Shown: positions 26,531-32,282 of the stretch, piece by piece
How positions within the stretch are numbered: position 1 is the first letter of the stretch
Layout of the letters: the number at the start of each line of letters is the position of its first letter
Assembly (NCBI RefSeq): GCF_020532805.1
Contig: NZ_MQTQ01000074.1
Coordinates: forward strand, 108,349 to 140,630
Length of the DNA: 32,282 nt
Source: Arthrobacter sp. SO5
GTDB taxonomy: Bacteria > Actinomycetota > Actinomycetes > Actinomycetales > Micrococcaceae
Direction of reading: 5' to 3'
Notes under the pieces: generated by a model
The model's input: only the letters and a program-made list of their open reading frames with translations
What the model was told of the DNA's origin: nothing
Database searches by the model: none
Position numbers and translations under genes: made by a program

Positions 26531-26959
26531 TCAGAGAATCCCCGGTATGGCGTCGTCGGTCTCCGAGAAGGCCGTTTCCTTTTCGGCGAGGTACTCGTTC
26601 CAGGCCTGGGCGTCCCAGATCTCTGCGCGGGTTCCGGCCCCGATTACGGCCAGTTCCCTGCCGAGTCCTGCGTATTCCCGGAGCGCCGGCGGAATCGTCA
26701 CGCGCCCCTGCTTGTCAGGTACCTCGTCGGAGGCTCCAGAGAGGAAGACCCGGATGTAGTCACGTGCCTGCTTGTTGGAGATGGGAGTCTCCCGCATTTG
26801 CTCGTGAACCCGGCCGAACTCCGCCTCACTGAAGACGTAGATGCAACGTTCCTGGCCCCTTGTGAGAACCAGGCCGCTGGCAAGCTCCTCACGGAACTTC
26901 GCGGGAAGGATGATTCGACCTTTTTCGTCCAGACGCGGCGAGTGTGTGCCGAGAAACAC
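26531..26959 (-). CDS. mraZ: Transcriptional regulator MraZ
   Basis: MraZ is a ring-forming DNA-binding protein of the SpoVT/AbrB superfamily that represses the division and cell-wall operon, itself included. The 142-residue protein has the two tandem half-domains with DEKGRIILP (11-19) and DKQGRVTIP (82-90), each carrying the family DxxxR signature. I start at GTG 26959, which gives the standard (V/M)[14 protein letters not shown] start; the open frame extends 17 codons further without family resemblance. The ribosome binding site is weak. The promoter and three likely MraZ boxes lie 66-98 bases upstream. It heads the dcw cluster as in most bacteria. Confidence 0.95.
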   Translation of the reverse strand: MFLGTHSPRLDEKGRIILPAKFREELASGLVLTRGQERCIYVFSEAEFGRVHEQMRETPISNKQARDYIRVFLSGASDEVPDKQGRVTIPPALREYAGLGRELAVIGAGTRAEIWDAQAWNEYLAEKETAFSETDDAIPGIL

Positions 26960-27024
26960 GGCCCACCGCCTGTCTGTTCGCAGGAAGCCCAACGTCCCCC
27001 GTGCTGCCACTACCCTCTTACGTC

Positions 27025-27051
27025 CTCCACATTACTCCACATCGCTCCACA
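27025..27051 (-). promoter_or_regulatory. Three TGTGGAG repeats, likely MraZ operator
   Basis: On the minus strand TGTGGAG occurs at 27051-27045, 27041-27035 and 27031-27025, exactly ten bases apart. E. coli MraZ binds three TGGGN direct repeats, also at a ten-base period, so sequence type, spacing and position all fit an MraZ box. The repeats fill the spacer and -10 of the candidate promoter, which implies autorepression by occlusion. Confidence 0.75.
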
Positions 27052-27056
27052 GTCAA
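27029..27056 (-). promoter_or_regulatory. Candidate promoter of mraZ and the dcw operon
   Basis: TTGACT (27056-27051) is followed after 16 bases by TAATGT (27034-27029), a good -35 and a TANNNT -10. Transcription would start near 27022, giving a leader of about 60 bases before the mraZ GTG. Overlap with the TGTGGAG repeats supports the call. Confidence 0.6.
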
Positions 27057-27143
27057 CGACACGCCGAACATATCTGGGCCAATTTGTGGGATGTGGCACC
27101 CAACGCGCCCTGCAAGGGCACGGGAAATGGGCCGGTGGGGCGC

Positions 27144-27165
27144 AGTGGAGGGAAAGTGGAGGGAA
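27144..27165. repeat. 11-base tandem repeat upstream of the mraZ promoter
   Basis: AGTGGAGGGAA occurs at 27144-27154 and 27155-27165 on the plus strand, exact copies. Each contains GTGGAG, the core of the MraZ repeats, but in the opposite orientation and at an 11-base period, about 100 bases upstream of the operator. Confidence 0.7.
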
Positions 27166-27211
27166 GTGCGACCCTCAAGCGGGGCCGGCGGCACACTGGA
27201 CGGTTAACGGC

Positions 27212-27236
27212 AAAAGACCCGCCGAAGCGGGTCTTT
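27212..27236 (-). terminator. Rho-independent terminator of the DUF3040 gene
   Basis: AAAGACCCGC (27213-27222) and GCGGGTCTTT (27227-27236) form a perfect 10-base stem with a CGAA loop. On the minus strand the stem ends in TTTT (27215-27212). It isolates the DUF3040 transcript from mraZ. Confidence 0.88.
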
Positions 27237-27248
27237 GAATGCCTCCCC

Positions 27249-27280
27249 GGAACGTCTGTGGTGGGGAATGTCTGTGGTGG
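27249..27280. repeat. 16-base tandem repeat downstream of the DUF3040 gene
   Basis: GGAACGTCTGTGGTGG (27249-27264) is followed directly by GGAATGTCTGTGGTGG (27265-27280), one mismatch, then a third partial GGAATG. It lies between the DUF3040 stop and its terminator, so it would be in the 3' untranslated part of that message. Confidence 0.7.
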
Positions 27281-27327
27281 GGAATGGAGGGTGGTGAAGG
27301 TACGGTGCGGAACGAGGCGGAGTGGCC

Positions 27328-27702
27328 TCAGGATTCCCCGCGGTGCCTTTCGTCCCAGCGCTGCTCGAGGCTGCTCATGAAGGAGCTCCTCGGTTTTCCG
27401 GACTTCCGGTCCGGACGGGCCGCTTTCTCCTTGCCGGGGCTCGAGTTACGCATCGTGGCGTAGTAGACCCCTGCCCCCATGACCACGAAACCAAGGACCC
27501 CGACGAAGATATTCTGAAGTGTCACACCGACCAACAGGAGCAGCACCCCGGCCAGGGTGGCCAGCACGCCGATGACCAGATGGCGGGTGGACCAGGAACG
27601 GCCCGGGTCCGAACCCATGGAGCTGGCGAACTTGGGATCGTCTTCATGCAGCTGCTTCTCCAGTTGCTCAAGCAACTTCTGTTCGTGTTCCGAGAGCGGC
27701 AT
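27328..27702 (-). CDS. DUF3040 small membrane protein
   Basis: This 124-residue protein matches the actinobacterial DUF3040 family: a start of MPLSEHEQKLLEQLEKQL, a short acidic amphipathic helix, then two close membrane helices (about 42-60 and 64-82) and a basic cytoplasmic tail. The function is unknown. Family members often lie next to mraZ in actinobacteria. AGGAGG lies five bases before ATG 27702; a GTG one codon earlier is less likely. The gene has its own terminator before mraZ and a 276-base upstream gap to dinB, in which I see no convincing promoter. Confidence 0.88.
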   Translation of the reverse strand: MPLSEHEQKLLEQLEKQLHEDDPKFASSMGSDPGRSWSTRHLVIGVLATLAGVLLLLVGVTLQNIFVGVLGFVVMGAGVYYATMRNSSPGKEKAARPDRKSGKPRSSFMSSLEQRWDERHRGES

Positions 27703-27978
27703 CACGACCTCCTAAATTCGGCCGGCGTCCGGACTTGACGCGGCCATTGTCCTAAACCCCTAACGTCCGGGATTCCCGAGTGGTTCCCCATCGCCGCCAT
27801 TGGTCGAAAGGGAGTGTTCGCGGGCCCGTTCACAGGTGTTCAGCTGGTCACGCAAGAGTCCGAACGCTCGATCCAGGCGTTCCAAACCTACGTATAAATA
27901 AGGATAGTTTGTTGTGCCCTCTTCGGAAAGACGCTGTCCCTAAGTGACTGCACCGAGTCAGTGTCCCGGGGGGACAAA

Positions 27979-29250
27979 TCAGCCGGCGCCGCTGCCCGGA
28001 TCCAGTAGCCGTGCCGGCAGCACCGACTTCGTGCCGAACTTCCGGGTCACGGCATCGAGGGCCTGCTCTGCCGCTCGCCAGTTGTCATCCCGGCGGTCCA
28101 GGCTGAGCTGCAGGGGCGCCTGCGCCGCTACTTCCAGCTGCTCGGCCCGGATGCCGACAAGCCGCACCGTCATGGGCCGGTCGCCGACGGATGCCAGGAG
28201 TTGGACCGCCACGGCATAGAGCAGCTGCGCGCTGTCGATCGGGGTGCTGACGGTTCGACTGCGGGTGATGGTTGAAAAATCCGCATACCGCAGCTTGAGG
28301 GCCACGGTGCGGGCGTGCATTCCGGCTCCCCGGAGACGCTCGGCAGTCCGGTGCGAGAGTCTGAGCAGTTCCCGGTGGAGCAACGCCTCGTCGGCCGTGT
28401 CGACGGCGAATGTCTCCTCGGCGCCGATGCTCTTTTCCGGCCGGACCGGTGTGACGGGGCGGGGATCAATCCCCCACGACAGCCGGTGGACGTGCTCCCC
28501 GGAGGCGCCGAGTACCTTCCGGAGCGAAGGCAGCGGTGTCGCCGCGACGTCGGCCACTGTCCGGATGCCCATCCTGGCCAGCACCTCGACGGTCTTCGCG
28601 CCGACACCCCAGAGCGCATTGACCGGGAGGCTGTGCAGGTAGGGCACCGTCTGGTCCGGACCGATGAGCAGAAGGCCGTCGGGCTTGCACCGGGTGGATG
28701 CGATCTTCGCGACGAACTTGCTCGCAGCGATGCCCACGGACGCTGTAATGCCCAGTTCGCTGCGGACGCGGGTGCGGATGAGCTCGCCGATCTCCCGGGG
28801 CGGCCCCAGCCGGCGGATCGCCCCCCCGACGTCAAGGAAGGCCTCGTCGACGCTGAGGGGCTCGACGAGGTCGGTGATGGATCCGAAGATCCCCATGATC
28901 TGGCCGGAGACCTCGAAGTACAGCTTGTGCCGGGGTTCGATGATGACGGCCGACGGGCACATGCGCGCCGCGACCACCATGGGCATCGCCGATTTCACGC
29001 CGAAGGCGCGCGCCTCGTAGGAGGCCGAGAGGACGACGGAGCGGTCTGCGGGGTAGCCGACGATCACCGGCTTGCCCACCAGGGCCGGTCGGGTGCGCAG
29101 TTCGACGGACACGTAGAACGCATCCATGTCCACGTGCAGGATGCTGCTGCGCCGGAGCTCCCGAAGCGTTGCCTCACTGGGGCGTCCGGATGCGGGGAGG
29201 GCCTGCTGAAGCGGCTCTTCCTGCTGCTGTTTATCCCTGTCCGGCCCCAC
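27979..29250 (-). CDS. dinB: DNA polymerase IV (Y-family translesion polymerase)
   Basis: DinB copies damaged templates at low fidelity. The 423-residue protein has the catalytic motifs HVDMDAFYVSVE (39-50, aspartates D41 and D43-type site) and SVDEAFLD (133-140, D135 and E136). Y46 takes the place of the steric-gate aromatic. The thumb, with a helix-hairpin-helix segment VNALWGVGAKTVEVLARMG, and the little-finger domain are complete. A clamp-binding-like QLSLD (381-385) lies near the C terminus. The start is GTG 29250, with AGGAT upstream. The first 33 residues are a variable Gln/Glu-rich head. No actinobacterial LexA box (TCGAAC-type dyad) was found upstream, so SOS control is not indicated. 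Confidence 0.96.
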   Translation of the reverse strand: MGPDRDKQQQEEPLQQALPASGRPSEATLRELRRSSILHVDMDAFYVSVELRTRPALVGKPVIVGYPADRSVVLSASYEARAFGVKSAMPMVVAARMCPSAVIIEPRHKLYFEVSGQIMGIFGSITDLVEPLSVDEAFLDVGGAIRRLGPPREIGELIRTRVRSELGITASVGIAASKFVAKIASTRCKPDGLLLIGPDQTVPYLHSLPVNALWGVGAKTVEVLARMGIRTVADVAATPLPSLRKVLGASGEHVHRLSWGIDPRPVTPVRPEKSIGAEETFAVDTADEALLHRELLRLSHRTAERLRGAGMHARTVALKLRYADFSTITRSRTVSTPIDSAQLLYAVAVQLLASVGDRPMTVRLVGIRAEQLEVAAQAPLQLSLDRRDDNWRAAEQALDAVTRKFGTKSVLPARLLDPGSGAG

Positions 29251-29275
29251 AACTTCAATCCTATGCCCCGGGACT

Positions 29276-29305
29276 GACTAAGCTGGAGGCTGAATCCGGC
29301 GTCAA
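29276..29305 (-). promoter_or_regulatory. Candidate dinB promoter
   Basis: On the minus strand TTGACG (29305-29300) and TTAGTC (29281-29276) are 18 bases apart, leaving a leader of about 20 bases before the dinB GTG. The -10 match is weak. The site lies in the 74-base divergent gap shared with the lipoprotein gene. Confidence 0.35.
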
Positions 29306-29324
29306 TACCAGGAGGAAAGTCCCT

Positions 29325-29876
29325 GTGAAGGTTTTTGGAGAGCGCACACGTGCTGCAGTTTCGGTGCTGGCAGCCGGCACGTTGATGGCCGCCCTGGCCG
29401 CCTGCACGCCCGCAGCCCCCGGGCCGGCTCCCTCGGGTTCGTCGTCGACGGCGGCGGCTGTGCCGTCCTCGGCCAGCGCGTCGTCCAGCCCCTCGGCCAC
29501 GGCCTCGGCCAGCCCCTCCGCGGAACCCGGAACGTCGGCCACGGTGGGAGCCCTGGTTCCCGGGTTCCCGCAGACGCTCCTGCCTGTCATGCCCGGTGCG
29601 AGGGTCGTGTCGAGCAGCTTCGACAAGACCACTGTGCCGGCGACCGTGGCTCTCGTCGGCAGCATTCCCGGGCCGGCCGCCGCGGTGCTTGCGTACTATA
29701 CGGCCGCTCTGGAGGCACAGGGCTTCAAGGCCGTGCCCGGCGAGACCGTCGGCACCGTGCCGTCCAAGGACTTCCTCCGCGGCGACAACGAGACGGTCAA
29801 CATCTCCGTGATGGAGACCTCCGGAGTGTCGACGTTCACCATCGGCGCAAACGTCGCTGCCGAGTCCGTCAAGTGA
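29325..29876 (+). CDS. Putative lipoprotein of unknown function
   Basis: This 183-residue protein starts with a short basic head, a hydrophobic signal segment and the lipobox LAAC (24-27), so C27 should be lipidated and the signal peptide removed by LspA. A Ser/Ala/Pro-rich spacer (28-67) precedes a compact domain of about 110 residues with PGFPQTLLPVMPGARVVSSS and AVLAYYTAALEAQGF. I do not recognise the domain. GTG 29325 is preceded by GGAGGA at an eight-base distance, a near-perfect ribosome binding site. Its TGA overlaps the GTG of the polyprenyl synthase (GTGA), so the two are probably translated together and may act in a related membrane process. Confidence 0.85.
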   Translation: MKVFGERTRAAVSVLAAGTLMAALAACTPAAPGPAPSGSSSTAAAVPSSASASSSPSATASASPSAEPGTSATVGALVPGFPQTLLPVMPGARVVSSSFDKTTVPATVALVGSIPGPAAAVLAYYTAALEAQGFKAVPGETVGTVPSKDFLRGDNETVNISVMETSGVSTFTIGANVAAESVK

Positions 29877-30967
29877 CCCTCGCGGAGCAGCTGCGCCTTG
29901 AGCAGACTGCCTACGTGGCCGCCGTCGCCGGCAAGCTCACGGATTTCCTGACCAGCCGCCAAAGCGTCATGTCCTCGATCTCCCCCGATATCGATCCGTT
30001 GATGGGGTCCATCTCGAACCTGGTCACCGGCGGCAAACGCCTGCGGGCGCTCATGTGCTATTGGGGCTGGCGCGGCGCGGGCGGAGACGCCGGAGCCGCC
30101 GAGGTGGTCACGGCCGGCTCGGCCCTGGAACTGTTCCAGGCCGCCGCGCTCATCCATGACGACATCATTGACCGCTCGGACACCCGCCGAGGCGGTCCCA
30201 GCGTGCACCGGCGCTTCAGCGAGCTGCACCAGACCCAGGGCTGGGCGCTGGACAGCGAACGGTTCGGCCACGCCGCCGCCATCCTGACGGGCGACCTGTG
30301 CCTGTCCTTTAGCGAGGAATCCTTCACCGAAATCGGCGATCGCGCCGGATCAGGAAGCCAGGCCAGGCTCATATTCAACCTCATGCGCGCCGAGGTCATG
30401 GCCGGCCAGTACCTCGATATCCTCGAAGAGGTCGCGGGACCGCGGCGGGACCGGGCGGGTGCGGTCAGACGGGCCCAGTCCATCATCAGGTTCAAGTCGG
30501 CAAAGTACTCCACCGAACATCCCCTGGCCCTCGGCGGAGCCCTCGCCGGCGCGCCGGATGAGCTGCTGCGCGGCTATTCGGCCTTCGCCCTTCCTCTGGG
30601 CGAGGCTTTCCAGCTCCGGGACGACGTCCTGGGCGTCTTCGGCGACCCGGTGACCACGGGCAAGCCGGCCGGGGACGATCTGCGCGAAGGCAAGCGGACC
30701 GTGCTGGTGGCGTTCGCGCTGGACCAGGCGACGCCGGCCGAATCCGCCTTCATCGACGCGAAACTGGGCGACCCCGGGCTGGATGCGGCGGATGTGGACG
30801 AGATCCGCCGCATCATCGCCGATTGCGGTGCGCTCCAGGCCACGGAAACACTGATCGAGGAGTTCGGCCGGGCGGCGTTCGCGGCGCTGGATGTTTTGCC
30901 GCTGGAGGAACTGCCCAAGACGGCACTCCGGAAATTGGCTGAGGCGACGGTCAGCCGCGCCGCTTAG
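29873..30967 (+). CDS. Polyprenyl (geranylgeranyl-type) diphosphate synthase
   Basis: This trans-prenyltransferase condenses isopentenyl diphosphate with allylic diphosphates. The 364-residue protein has GGKRLRA (53-59), the first aspartate-rich motif DDIID (96-100), a central GQYLD region and the second aspartate motif in FQLRDDVLGVFGD (246-258). Alanines at 91 and 92, before the first motif, are small, which favours a product longer than farnesyl diphosphate; geranylgeranyl diphosphate is my best guess. The GTG start overlaps the lipoprotein stop. Placement next to an Rv2175c-like gene recalls the mycobacterial idsA2 neighbourhood. It ends 27 bases from the converging gene, with no terminator seen. 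Confidence 0.93.
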   Translation: MTLAEQLRLEQTAYVAAVAGKLTDFLTSRQSVMSSISPDIDPLMGSISNLVTGGKRLRALMCYWGWRGAGGDAGAAEVVTAGSALELFQAAALIHDDIIDRSDTRRGGPSVHRRFSELHQTQGWALDSERFGHAAAILTGDLCLSFSEESFTEIGDRAGSGSQARLIFNLMRAEVMAGQYLDILEEVAGPRRDRAGAVRRAQSIIRFKSAKYSTEHPLALGGALAGAPDELLRGYSAFALPLGEAFQLRDDVLGVFGDPVTTGKPAGDDLREGKRTVLVAFALDQATPAESAFIDAKLGDPGLDAADVDEIRRIIADCGALQATETLIEEFGRAAFAALDVLPLEELPKTALRKLAEATVSRAA

Positions 30968-30994
30968 GCAGCTGCGGATCCGTCCGGACCGGGA

Positions 30995-31348
30995 CTACCA
31001 GGCCAAGGACTGCGCCCGGCGTCGGATCTCCGTTTTCCGGCCCTCGCGCAGGGCATCGATCGGGCGCCCGCGCAGGGATTCATCCGGCGTGAAGAGCCAG
31101 GTAATGAGTTCCTCGTCCGAATAGCCGGCGTCGGAAAGGACCACGATGGTCCCTTTCAGGCTCTCCACGGCATGGCCGTCCTGGATGAATTCCGCAGGCA
31201 CGCAGCGGATCCGACGTTCGCCGACCCGCAATGCGGCGACGGCGCGTTCATCCAGAAGCGCGTGGACCTTGGTAATGGAAACGTTGAGGAGCTGGGCGAC
31301 ATCGGGCAGGGGCAGCCATTCGCCCACGAGGCTTTCTACATTACTCAC
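30995..31348 (-). CDS. Rv2175c-like winged-helix DNA-binding protein
   Basis: This 117-residue protein resembles Mycobacterium tuberculosis Rv2175c, a small DNA-binding protein phosphorylated by PknL. A helix-turn-helix occupies about residues 10-50 (WLPLPDVAQLLNVSITKVHALL), cited here only as its key segment, followed by a basic GERRIR wing. The C-terminal half (about 75-117), with a DEELITWLFTPDESL stretch, forms the second conserved block. Its regulon is unknown. The start is GTG 31348 without a visible Shine-Dalgarno; CAATCT six bases upstream could be a weak -10 of a leaderless message. It converges on the prenyl synthase. In mycobacteria pknL is adjacent, and a kinase gene may lie beyond the right edge here. 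Confidence 0.82.
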   Translation of the reverse strand: MSNVESLVGEWLPLPDVAQLLNVSITKVHALLDERAVAALRVGERRIRCVPAEFIQDGHAVESLKGTIVVLSDAGYSDEELITWLFTPDESLRGRPIDALREGRKTEIRRRAQSLAW

Positions 31349-31492
31349 GGATCAAGATTGCCACGGCAGGCACCCCCGCGCCTAGTCGGCTCCCTACCCG
31401 CGCCGCCGCCTTGATATCGGCCCCCGTGGGCCCCCGCCTGCCGACACTCCACAGAAAGACGTTTGCGGAATGTCAAACAGTTCTTGTGCTAA

Positions 31493-31521
31493 TTGCCAAT
31501 TCATGAGAGATTCACTTAGAT
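31493..31521 (+). promoter_or_regulatory. Candidate promoter of the LysM protein gene
   Basis: TTGCCA (31493-31498) and TTAGAT (31516-31521) are 17 bases apart. Transcription would begin near 31528, giving a leader of nearly 90 bases. The -10 overlaps the first copy of a 27-base repeat. Confidence 0.4.
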
Positions 31522-31571
31522 CACATTTGTAACAGCAATAACTTAAGTCACACTGGTAACACCAGTAACAA
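31518..31571 (+). repeat. 27-base tandem repeat with GTAACA cores in the LysM leader
   Basis: Two adjacent imperfect 27-base units (31518-31544 and 31545-31571) share about 19 of 27 positions, with common blocks TCACA, GTAACA and TAAC. The region is much richer in A and T than its surroundings. Placement over the -10 and the early leader suggests a regulator site or an RNA element. Confidence 0.6.
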
Positions 31572-31615
31572 CGGCCTGACCTGCAGCGTTCGCCGCTGAG
31601 AAGAGGATTTTTCCC

Positions 31616-32282
31616 ATGACGACGTCTCGTTCGCCAAAGCCCTACCAGCGGCCAAGCCTGCCCATGATCGCGGCGACGACGGCGGCCCTTCCCGCCGTCG
31701 TTCTGTCTTCCTTGGCGCTCGCCCAGCCGGCGGCGGCCGAGTCCCGTCCGCGCGTCATTCCGGCGACGCTGGCTGCCGCCATGAAGGCCCAGACGCAGGC
31801 CCTGACGGCAAAGTCGCTGACCTCCGCACTGATCCCGGCCAGCTCCGTCCCGGCGATGGTTCCGGCTGCGTTCCGTCCGGCCCAGGCCGCGGCGCCGGCG
31901 GAGTACACGATCACGCGGGGCGACACGATCAGCGGAATTGCCGGCAAGTTCGGCCTTGAGACGTCCGCCATCCTGAAGCTGAACAACCTGCAGTCAAACA
32001 CGCTGATCTACCCCGGCCAGAAGATCAAGCTCACCGGAACGGCCCCGGCGCCGTCAGCACCGGCGCCGTCAGCACCGGCTCCCGCTCCGGCCGGTGCCGC
32101 CGGCGGCAGCGTGTACACCGTGAAGTCGGGCGACACCCTCGGCGCCATCGCCGCCCGCCATGGCGTCAAGCTCTCCGAAGTCTTCGGCTGGAACGGCCTC
32201 AACATGGGTTCCATCATCCGTCCGGGCCAGCAGATCAAGATCGGCAGCGGCGCCGCCGCGCCGGCCCCCACACCTGCGGCTC
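31616..32282 (+). CDS. Secreted protein with two LysM domains, 3' end cut by the window
   Basis: The frame opens at ATG 31616, with AGAGGA eight bases upstream, and has no stop before the right edge (222 codons). A basic head and hydrophobic segment (about 17-36) end in QPAAAES, a likely signal-peptidase cleavage near residue 41. After an Ala-rich spacer come LysM 1 (97-139, YTITRGDTISGIAGKFG) and LysM 2 (167-209, YTVKSGDTLGAIAARHG), joined by a Pro/Ala linker with a repeated PAPSA unit. LysM domains bind the glycan of peptidoglycan. The missing C terminus may carry a catalytic domain, for example a muramidase or transglycosylase, so the final function is open. Confidence 0.9.
   Translation, partial: MTTSRSPKPYQRPSLPMIAATTAALPAVVLSSLALAQPAAAESRPRVIPATLAAAMKAQTQALTAKSLTSALIPASSVPAMVPAAFRPAQAAAPAEYTITRGDTISGIAGKFGLETSAILKLNNLQSNTLIYPGQKIKLTGTAPAPSAPAPSAPAPAPAGAAGGSVYTVKSGDTLGAIAARHGVKLSEVFGWNGLNMGSIIRPGQQIKIGSGAAAPAPTPAA
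32045..32074 (+). repeat. Exact 15-base tandem repeat in the inter-LysM linker
   Basis: CCGGCGCCGTCAGCA occurs at 32045-32059 and 32060-32074 without a mismatch. It is in frame and encodes the repeated Pro/Ala/Ser linker between the two LysM domains. Confidence 0.85.

Larger units (their letters stand above)
26960..27327. other. 368-base non-coding interval upstream of mraZ
   Basis: No gene is visible here. From mraZ outward it holds the mraZ leader, the promoter with three TGTGGAG repeats (27025-27056), an 11-base tandem repeat (27144-27165), the terminator of the DUF3040 gene (27212-27236) and a 16-base tandem repeat (27249-27280). Confidence 0.8.

Noticed and set aside
27862..27882. GAACGC...GCGTTC inverted repeat as a LexA box
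   Set aside because: The spacing is nine bases and the arms do not match the TCGAAC-N4-GTTCGA consensus. It also lies downstream of dinB, not at its start.
27961..27976. TGTCCC-GGG-GGGACA hairpin as dinB terminator
   Set aside because: The stem is only six bases with a three-base loop and no T-tract on the minus strand, too weak to call.
31349..31615. A ydaO-type c-di-AMP riboswitch before the LysM gene
   Set aside because: Such riboswitches are common before actinobacterial wall hydrolases, but the leader is short (about 90 bases) and I cannot find the conserved ydaO core.

Overview
This window is a high-GC actinobacterial chromosome segment, most likely from the Arthrobacter group of the Micrococcaceae. 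The evidence is the high GC content, the frequent GTG and TTG starts, the actinobacterial order of the division and cell-wall (dcw) cluster through sepF, yggT and divIVA, and a MurE whose substrate motif reads DDPHDE instead of the DNPR of diaminopimelate-adding enzymes. The last point fits an organism with L-lysine in its peptidoglycan. No mobile element, CRISPR array, tRNA or rRNA was seen. The region is mostly conserved housekeeping DNA, and I see no convincing new multi-gene system. The interest lies in the regulatory DNA between genes and in low-complexity protein tails.

Layout. Positions 1-1334 hold a truncated membrane-protein gene (minus strand) and a divergent flavin reductase (plus strand). 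The reductase converges on dnaE across a long inverted repeat. From 1434 to 27702 every gene is on the minus strand, so transcription runs from high to low coordinates: a DUF3040 membrane protein with its own terminator; mraZ; rsmH, ftsL, ftsI, murE, murF, mraY, murD, ftsW, murG, murC and ftsQ; ftsZ with its own upstream region and a strong terminator; pgeF and a PLP-homeostasis protein; sepF; yggT; divIVA with a terminator; then lspA, an RluA-type pseudouridine synthase and dnaE. dinB (minus) follows, divergent from a lipoprotein gene (plus) that is coupled to a polyprenyl diphosphate synthase (plus). A small Rv2175c-like DNA-binding protein (minus) comes next. A secreted two-LysM protein (plus) runs off the right edge.

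How the genes work together. MurC, MurD, MurE and MurF build UDP-MurNAc-pentapeptide. MraY and MurG make lipid I and lipid II. FtsW and FtsI polymerise and cross-link septal peptidoglycan. FtsQ and FtsL scaffold the divisome, FtsZ forms the ring, SepF anchors it, and DivIVA (Wag31) organises polar growth. PgeF corrects mis-built precursors. MraZ probably represses the operon through three TGTGGAG repeats at 10-bp spacing that overlie its promoter. A hairpin with a CTTCCCC loop before rsmH looks like the actinobacterial mraW RNA motif. Nearly all cell-wall genes overlap or lie within a few bases of each other, through GTGA, ATGA or 8-base overlaps, which suggests coupled translation.

Limits. 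No searches were run. Family assignments rest on motifs and gene order, and promoter and operator calls on visual inspection only.
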